Positions 57,736-64,000 of a DNA stretch of 64,000 bases are shown here, piece after piece. The notes under the pieces were generated by a model. It was not told the DNA's origin, ran no database searches, and saw nothing but the letters and a program-made list of their open reading frames with translations. The stretch comes from Bufo bufo (taxonomy: Eukaryota; Chordata; Amphibia; Anura; Bufonidae), in the NCBI RefSeq assembly GCF_905171765.1, contig NC_053391.1:192644559-192708558 (forward strand), read 5' to 3'. Both the position numbers and the translations under genes were made by a program. Position 1 is the first letter of the stretch, and every line of letters starts with the position of its first letter.

Positions 57736-59030
57736 GGAGCATCATGATACGGTTCTTGCTGGTCACCCCGGGAGTAGAGCCACGGTAGATCTCATTGCTC
57801 AGAGATTTTGGTGGCCGGCTCTTCGTAAGTCGGTGGAGGGTTTTATGGCTGCTTGTGAGACGTGCGCTCGCGCTAAGGTCCCTCGTTCACGGCCTTCAGG
57901 TTCCCTTCTCCCGTTACCCATACCTTCCCGTCCTTGGACACACCTGTCCATGGACTTTATCACGGATCTTCCTCGTTCCTCGGGGAAGTCGGTGATCCTG
58001 GTGGTGGTGGACCGTTTTAGCAAGATGGCTCATTTCGTACCTTTCCCTGGTTTACCCAATGCTAAAACGTTGGCGCAAGCTTTTGTCGACCTTATTGTTA
58101 AATTGCACGGCATTCCCTCTGATATTGTTTCCGATAGAGGCACGCAGTTTGTGTCCAGGTTCTGGAAGGCTTTCTGTTCTCGCCTGGGGGTTCGGCTGTC
58201 CTTCTCTTCTGCTTTTCACCCGCAGTCGAATGGTCAGACTGAGCGCCTCAATCAGAATCTGGAGACATATTTGCGCTGTTTTGTGGCAGAGAACCAGGAG
58301 GATTGGTGTTCATTTCTCCCTCTTGCTGAGTTTGCTCTAAACAACCGTCGTCAGGAATCTTCTGATAAGTCACCATTCTTTGGTGCATATGGGTTCCATC
58401 CGCAGTTTGGGACATTCTCGGGAGGGGCTCTTTCTGGTTTACCTGAGGAGGAGAGATTTTCCTCGTCTTTGTCTACCATTTGGCAAAAGATTCAGAGTAA
58501 TCTTAAAAAGATGAGTGAGAGGTATAGGCGTGTGGCTGATAAGAGACGTGTGCCTGGTCCGGACCTGAATGTGGGTGATCTGGTGTGGTTGTCTACAAGA
58601 AATATTAAACTGAAGGTTCCCTCCTGGAAATTGGGTCCCAAGTTTATTGGGCCTTATAAAATCTTGTCAGTCATCAATCCTGTTGCCTTCCGTCTTGATC
58701 TTCCATGGGTTTGGAAGATACATAATGTATTTCACAGATCTCTCTTAAAACCATATGTCCAGCCCACGGTACCCTCCTCTTTGCCTCCTCCTCCGATTTT
58801 GGTTGATGGCAATCTGGAGTTTGAGGTTTCCAGAATTGTGGACTCTCGCATTGTCCGCGGTTCTCTTCAGTACCTCGTTCATTGGAAGGGTTATGGTCCT
58901 GAGGAGAGGATGTGGGTTCCGGTGTCGGACATTAGAGCCACTCGCCTCATCAGGGCATTTCATAGGGCTCATCCTGAGAAGGTGGGTCCTGGGTGTCCGG
59001 AGTCCACCCGTAGAGGGGGGGGGGGGGTAC
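57736..59030 (+). pseudogene. Gypsy integrase with chromodomain, 5'-interrupted
   Basis: Resumes in the same frame as the pol segment, allowing for one TTAA. The zinc-binding region shows HH at 57740-57745, the GHPG segment, and CxxC (CETC) near 57854. The core has the DDE triad: D in LSMDF (57953), D in SDRGTQF (about 58130) and E in NGQTERLNQ (about 58240). At 58815-58935 a chromodomain follows (FEVSRIVDSR ... YLVHWKGYGPEERMWVP), which in chromoviruses steers integration to marked chromatin. No stop precedes the G-run, so the frame runs into the 3' LTR to 59368. Confidence 0.93.
59012..59030 (+). promoter_or_regulatory. Polypurine tract
   Basis: AGA followed by 13 G (59015-59027) directly before the 3' LTR, the expected plus-strand primer. 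The homopolymer length also sets the frame in which pol leaves the internal region. Confidence 0.85.
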
Positions 59031-59673
59031 TGTCACTACCAGAGCTTTGGGACATTCTCACAGCTCTGTTTCTCCACCCCTGTGATGATGTCACTACTAG
59101 AGCTGGGAGGAGTTCTCACTGCTCTGTTTACTTTTGGTTTCCTTCCTCCCAGCTGTTCCTCATGCGTTTAATTTCCCTCTCTTTATATCACCCCTCCTCC
59201 TATTGTAGGGCGTGGATTATAGTTCTCATTTCAGTTGTAGCTCTTGCTTTAGTATCTTCACTTGTAGCTATCAGTTCACTGGACCTGTGTTCTGCTGCAG
59301 CAAGCACTCCAGATATTGCCAGCTGTCCTTGGATCCGTCTTCTCTGCGGCTGCAACACCTTCAGCTAAGTGTACAGACATTTTTGTGTACCTGATTATTT
59401 TCTGACTGGATCTGAGGTGGCCACGGTTCCCTCCATATACTGAGTAGGGCACCGGTGGCCGTGCCCCTTCCACTATTGTAGGGGTTACAGTGGTCATCAG
59501 TCTTAGGCACGTGGGCATGCCTCGTTCCGCCATTTGGATCCGGGCATGTGCTTTAGCAGAATAGGGAGAGCTTTGAGGGTCTGACAGGGGTCACCCTTTA
59601 TCCTCCCTAGTTTGGGTCCGGTCAGTAGCTCTTTTACTGTGTATACTATTGTTGCTCACATACAGCCGTGACA
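59031..59673 (+). mobile_element. Gypsy 3' LTR (643 bp)
   Basis: Same length as the 5' LTR, TGTCAC...GTGACA, with the TATA box at 59182 and the self-primer-complement GTGGATTATA at 59212-59221. Followed by the target copy GCTAA. A sense-oriented LTR with promoter and presumably a poly(A) signal lies 190 bp upstream of ADORA3 exon 2. Confidence 0.95.
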
Positions 59674-59799
59674 GCTAAAACCTTCCCGGACACTTGATGT
59701 ACCTATGTGCCAAATTTAGTGCAGATCGGTCCAGTCGTTTGGCTGTGCCTAATGAATAGACAGTCAGAAATACATTTTTATATATAAAAAAAAAAAAAA
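59674..59799 (+). repeat. Retroposon-like repeat, 3' part with A tail
   Basis: Continues 50942-52003 beyond the gypsy insertion. CCAAATTTAGTGCAGATCGG and TCCAGTCGTTTGGCTGTG, then ACAGTCAGAAATACATTT and an A-run, resemble the 3' ends of RTE-like LINEs or their SINE partners. It ends 64 bases before the exon 2 boundary. Confidence 0.6.
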
Positions 59800-59863
59800 T
59801 GGAATTAACGTGGAAAGACAGTATTGACTTATACCAAGGATTAACAGCAGTTTTCTTTTGTAG

Positions 59864-60497
59864 GTATAAATCTGTGATCACTACTAGGAGAATATGCGTA
59901 TCGATCTGGTGCGTCTGGATAGTGTCACTCATAGTGGGGCTGGTGCCGATGTTTGGATGGAACAATAGATCTACATTAAAGGAAGAAGAGAAAAACTATC
60001 TCAAGTGCAAATTCGAAAGTGTTATAAGGATGGATTATATGGTTTACTTCAATATTTTTGGATGGGTTTTTCTTCCCTTGCTGATTATGCTAGCTTTATA
60101 TATTGAGATATTCTATCTGATCCGGAAACATTTAGCAAAAGGTAAATCCAACGTCAAAGGCAAAGGAATGTTCTATGGCAAGGAGTACAAGACGGCCAAA
60201 TCTCTCTCCCTTGTTTTGTTGCTGTTTGCCCTTAGCTGGTTGCCACTGTCCATTCTTAATTGCCTTATCCTCTTTAAACCATCTGTAAAAGATTCCAGTG
60301 TATTCCCGTCAGCCCTACTTATTGCTATTTTACTGTCTCATGCCAACTCTGCAATGAATCCCATCATCTACGCTTTTAAAATAAAAAAGTTTAAAGATGG
60401 CTACATTCAGATTATCAGATCATATATTTTGCACAGAGTCATGTTGACTGAAAGTCTAAGTGGTGAGCATACACTGGATGAAATATCTCAGGAATGA
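59864..60497 (+). CDS. ADORA3: Adenosine A3 receptor, exon 2 (end of residue 116 to 326)
   Basis: Acceptor TTTTCTTTTGTAG at 59851-59863; the first base completes Arg116. It encodes helices 4-7: P144-MFGWNN at the end of helix 4; N150 sequon in extracellular loop 2; C164 (pair of C82) and F166, the loop Phe that stacks on adenine in this family; helix 5 about 175-200; helix 6 with SWLP (W241, 6.48) and N248 (6.55); helix 7 with S274-H275 (7.42-7.43) and NPIIY (281-285); then helix 8 KIKKFKDGY and a Ser/Thr/Glu-rich tail to the TGA at 60495-60497. Length 326 fits A3 receptors. All ligand and activation residues checked are present, so the gene looks functional. Confidence 0.97.
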
Positions 60498-60656
60498 TTG
60501 AAGAATACATAACATAATCTGAAACTGACCCAGAAGGATGCCAATTATGGATGCAGATGGATGGAACCACCACAGAACATTCTGTACCATGCTGGATTCT
60601 GTACATCATTGCAACAAACTGCTTATACTGGTAATAACACATTGTATGATTATTAA
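60498..60656 (+). other. ADORA3 3' UTR (start)
   Basis: Sequence between the stop and the next MITE. The only poly(A)-signal variant, ATTAAA at 60652-60657, overlaps the MITE TTAA; AATAAA-type hexamers occur later (61226, 62310), so the 3' end is uncertain. Confidence 0.45.
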
Positions 60657-61077
60657 AGGGGTTGTTCGAAGTATGAACGTTATCCCCTATTGACAGGATA
60701 GGAGGGAACTAACTGATCAGTGGTAGTACGACTGCTGGGACTCCCACCAATCTGGAGAGTGGGGGTCGCATGTTCCTATCCTGATGGAGTGGCAGGCCAA
60801 GCATGCACCCTGTTGCTCCATTCCTTCTCTATGGGACTGCCAGAGATAGCTGAGTACAATGTTTTATTTGGTAAAATAACTATGCGAGTACAGTGTTTGG
60901 CTATTTTCGGCAGTCCTATACAGAATGAATGGAGAGGCAGGGCACATGGTCGGCCTGCCGCTCCATCAGAATGGGAACATAGGATCGCTGTTCCCAAGAT
61001 CAGTAGAGGCCCCACTGATCCATTAGTTATTCTCTATACTGTGGATAGGGGATCATTTTCATACTTCCAACAACCCT
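60657..61077. mobile_element. T2/Kolobok-type MITE with TTAA TSD
   Basis: Ends AGGGGTTGTTCGAAGTATGA and, reversed, AGGGTTGTTGGAAGTATGA, with TTAA at 60653-60656 and 61078-61081. Inner arms around TATGGGACTGCC and GGCAGTCCTATA pair. Immediately 3' of ADORA3. Confidence 0.85.
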
Positions 61078-61081
61078 TTAA

Positions 61082-61441
61082 AGCTGTAGCACAAAACTGT
61101 GATTAGTTATTTAAATAACATGTAGGAACCATAAAGAATATGTGATGGTAGAGAGGAGGTATGAAGTTATTTTAAGGGGAATGAACATCTTTACAACCAA
61201 TACTTGTGATTGCCCCAATATATCTAAAATAAACAAATACAGCAAATTTGAAACTCATTTTGTATACATCTCCCACCCAGACCCATATGTTTCCCATGGG
61301 AGTCATACTGAATTCGTCTCTTGCTAGCCTAATATGTGACCCATTGTAAATTGCAGAATTGACATTTTGAAGCATTATAACTTTATAACACTTGGAAAGG
61401 TTGCGCTCCCCCTGCAAGCAGAGTCTGCCAAAGTGTCTAGG
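61082..61441. other. No gene seen
   Basis: Possible distal ADORA3 3' UTR or intergenic. No frame or element end. Confidence 0.4.
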
Positions 61442-61640
61442 CAGGGGTGTAGCTAAAGGCTCATGAGTCCTGGTGCAAAAGTTCTGCATGGGCCCCCCTT
61501 TCCCCAGTCCTTTATTGCAAGGGGCAGGGTTGCTCCTAGCTTTTCTGCTGCCAGAGGTAAAAATTGGAATGCAACCCACCCATGCTAAATTCTCAACCTA
61601 ACTCCTTCCCTCCAGTCCAACTGTTAAAGACATACCTAGA
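61442..61640 (-). mobile_element. Partial hAT MITE related to 25059-25353
   Basis: CAGGGGTGTAGCTAAAGGCT and CCTGGTGCAAAAG are the reverse complement of the right end of 25059-25353; TGCAAGGGGCAGGG and CTCCAGCC-like pieces follow. The second end is not present. Confidence 0.65.
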
Positions 61641-62396
61641 AAACATTAGATACAGCATAAGAAAACCTAAAGAGTAAGTAATACAGTGCCACATACCTCT
61701 TACATCCAGTCACGTTGTAGATTCTGATTTCTTTCAGCCATCTCTTGTCTCTGAAGAGTTTGAGAAACAGACGTCTTGTCTTAGTTTCCACCTTTTCCAT
61801 CAGCCTTCCACCTTCCGAACACCCCACCCAACCACCCCCAATACTGAGCTTATTCCCCAATACTATACTGCAGAAACAGTTCCCCTGAAAATACTAGTGT
61901 CCCTCTAATAATTATTGGCACGCAGTGCCCTAAAAAATAACTGCACCCAGCAAATAGTGTCCCTGACTCTAATAGTGTAAACATAAATTCCTTGATTAGG
62001 TACTACATATAGGTGTGTGTGCTCCTCCTCTCATTGGTTGCTTGGTGCACACAGAGTTAACTAGGAGCAGCACATTATATGTGCAGGGTCTGCTCTCCTG
62101 AGTGTAGATGCCCAATGGCATAGATAGGTGTAGATGCCTGACTGAGACCACCTTGGCATTGTAGGCAGGCACAGATGTGCTTTGATCAAAATATATTGGG
62201 CGGCAATGGGCGGAGGTAGAGGCGAGACTAAGTGTTATAAAATTTGCTGCTGCTATTGTCCTTCTTAGTCATTTTCAAAAGTTTGGAGGCATTTTTGATA
62301 TTTTCATGAACTAAATAAAAAATAAAAAAGTATATGAATACTGTATGTAAATGTTTATTAGTAAAAATGCAGTAGAATTTACCAGATATATGTTAA
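61641..62396. other. No gene seen
   Basis: Includes TGTTACATCCAGTCACGTTG-like text resembling 41450-41480, so a shared repeat fragment; otherwise unassigned. Confidence 0.4.
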
Positions 62397-62780
62397 AGGG
62401 GCTGTCTGAGAGTTTAATATTGATAACCCATCTTCAGCTTAGTTTATTATATGTGATTGGTGGGGGTCCAACACCTGACACCCCCATCAATCAGCTGTTT
62501 GAAGAAACTCTCCTTCCTCCTCACATCTTACCAAGCACAGCGCCATACGGTGCATAGCGGCAAGTATTGCAGCTCAGGCCCATTCACTTGTATGGCAGTG
62601 AGCTATGCATAGGCCATGTGATGTCTCTGGCCTAGGAAGAGGCTGCATCACTAACTGGAGTGCTGTGGCTTCTTCAAACAGCTGATCAGCAGGGGTGCCT
62701 GAAGTCAGACCCCAAACAATCAGATATTGATGACCCGATGATAGGCCATCAAATCAATATCAAAATCTCATGCAACACCT
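62397..62780. mobile_element. T2/Kolobok-type MITE with TTAA TSD
   Basis: Left AGGGGCTGTCTGAGAGTTTA, right (reversed) AGGTGTTGCATGAGATTTTG; TTAA at 62393-62396 and 62781-62784. Inner arms CAGCTGTTTGAAGAA and TTCTTCAAACAGCTG pair exactly. 384 bp. Confidence 0.8.
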
Positions 62781-62904
62781 TTAACTTTCAAAATACAATA
62801 TGGCAAAATAAATGAAATGTCACAGCTTTAATTTTTAGCAAATGGTTAGAGGAGGTATAGGCTGACCGTTTTTAGCCATTTAAGGAAGTTGCTAGTAATT
62901 TGGC

Positions 62905-63308
62905 TACATCTTTCTCAATAATGCGGGCACATGTGAACATGAGACCAACACAGATGTCTTCAGCTGCCAAGTGCACATGGAACACGTCAGCCAGTGTCAG
63001 ATACAAATCTGCTGACAGATGTCCTTTAATCAAAAGTCCAACAAAATCATATATAGGAGTCTGCTGTATTAATGAGGAGGGCATTCTCTTCAGCTCCTTC
63101 CCCCTTTCCCCCCAGGTGACTGAAAGCTGCTCTGTATACATGCAGATACACAGCAGCAGAATGCAGTGGTCTCATATATATCATTTGCCTCTTTCGCTGC
63201 AGCTATTTAGCAAACAGACAAAAGAAAGGTATAGTTTTAATCAGTATGATGAGCCCTACCAGAGAGTATGCCTAGTTTAATAGGGTTGATCATGCTGACA
63301 GAGCCTCT
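62905..63308. mobile_element. T2-type MITE pieces
   Basis: 62905-63027 repeats the segment at 34085-34212 and ends CAGATGTCCTTTAA. From about 63030 to 63308 sequence ends GCTGACAGAGCCTCTTTAA, a TTAA-bounded T2-like end whose left partner was not found. Confidence 0.5.
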
Positions 63309-63312
63309 TTAA

Positions 63313-64000
63313 CCACTTCCCGACCTCCTATTGACTATAAACGTCCTTGGGCGGTCGGTTTATCTCTGAATGGACGTTCTGGAACGTCCATTCAGAGATG
63401 GCAGCTGCGCGCTAATCGTGCATCTGACGGGCAGGGGTCCCGCTGTCAGTGACAGCAGGGCAACCCAGAGAGAAGGCAGGGACCGTTCCTAAGTGTCCCT
63501 GCCTTCTAGATCACTGTTTACACAGTGCTCAACGAGCGCTGTGTATACAGATCAGGAAGCGCTATGCCGCTTCCTGTCCCGGCCCAGTGGTCATGTGATC
63601 GCCAGGTCCTGGTGAGTGCAAGAGCTGTCGGGTCTTCCATAGACCTCGATCAGCCCTGCACTGAGGCTGTACAGCGCATAATTATGCTGTACAGCCTCTC
63701 TGGGGGGTGTATTTCCCCTGTAACTGGGGCTACTATGTCATCCCCAGTTACAGGAGAAATCAATAGTAAAAAGTCTTTCACAGTTAAAAAATATATATAT
63801 TTTCCCGCAAATCCGTTATTTATAAAATGTTAAAAAATAGACACATTTGTTATCACCGTGTCCACAACGACTGGCTCTATAATAATATCATATGATCTAC
63901 CCCATCAGGTGAACGCCGTAAATTTTTTTATAAATAAACATTGCACCAAAACAGATTTTTTAGTGAGCTCACCTCCCAAAAAACATAATGTTAGGCCTCT
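63313..64000. mobile_element. piggyBac-like non-autonomous element, cut by window edge
   Basis: Starts CCACTTCCCGACC after TTAA (63309-63312). It contains a perfect hairpin (TGAATGGACGTTCTGGAACGTCCATTC split at its centre near 63376) and the GGTGAACGCCGTAAA block also found at 16320 in the element 15643-16950. The right end lies beyond the window. Confidence 0.65.

Larger units (their letters stand above)
52004..59673 (+). mobile_element. Ty3/gypsy chromovirus (Tf1/sushi-like), full length with insertion
   Basis: 7,670 bp between GCTAA duplications (51999-52003, 59674-59678). Order: LTR, 31-base leader, gag, protease-RT-RNase H, integrase, chromodomain, G-rich polypurine tract, LTR. The chromodomain and the predicted self-primer place it with the Tf1/sushi group. 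Three kinds of damage are visible: a frame break in gag, the 2.17 kb insertion in the integrase zinc-finger region, and a G-run that leaves pol open into the 3' LTR. Same orientation as ADORA3, inside its intron. Confidence 0.95.

Noticed and set aside
58755..59171. 138-codon ORF overlapping the integrase C-terminus
   Set aside because: Alternative frame of the chromodomain and LTR with no independent support.

Overview
The window reads as intronic and intergenic DNA of a large, repeat-rich vertebrate genome, most likely a frog. This is inferred from one recognisable vertebrate gene split by a 16.9 kb intron, many palindromic TTAA-flanked MITEs of the T2 type first described in Xenopus, and abundant hAT, Harbinger, Tc1, Penelope-like and chromodomain Ty3/gypsy elements. 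There are no bacterial-style operons, CRISPR arrays or recognisable RNA genes.

Host gene: adenosine A3 receptor (ADORA3), plus strand. Exon 1 is 42602-42948 and exon 2 is 59864-60497. The junction splits an Arg codon and gives a 326-residue seven-helix receptor with all key motifs. Everything else that codes is transposon-derived.

Layout. 1-9 kb: palindromes, MITEs, a foldback and a 110-bp satellite of about 25 units (5155-7975). 9-19 kb: two solo LTRs (12914-14041, 14145-14946) with target duplications, a LINE RT fragment cut by three MITEs, Harbinger MITEs and a foldback piece of Tc1 transposase. 19.6-22 kb: a hAT remnant broken by a Tc1 element that itself carries a retroposed insert. 26012-31865: a nearly complete 5.85 kb hAT element with an 8-bp target duplication, inserted in a Harbinger MITE; its 1,142-codon transposase frame has only two stop codons. 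32-41 kb: further MITEs, Tc1 fragments and a decayed Penelope-like element cut by a mariner-type MITE.

ADORA3 intron (42949-59863): a Tc1 deletion derivative, nested T2 MITEs, AT-rich non-autonomous elements, a minisatellite with a 200-N gap, and a young 7.67 kb Ty3/gypsy chromovirus (52004-59673) in the sense orientation. Its 643-bp LTRs are about 99% identical and a GCTAA duplication flanks it. Its predicted RNA 5' end is complementary to the bases just after the left LTR, which predicts self-priming. A 2.17 kb element at a TTAA site has broken its integrase.

The window as a whole is a record of nested insertions, many with intact target duplications, so relative ages can be ordered. I found no wholly new gene system. 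The most notable features are the self-priming architecture, the nearly intact hAT, the Tc1 foldback, and TTAA sites shared by MITEs of two superfamilies.
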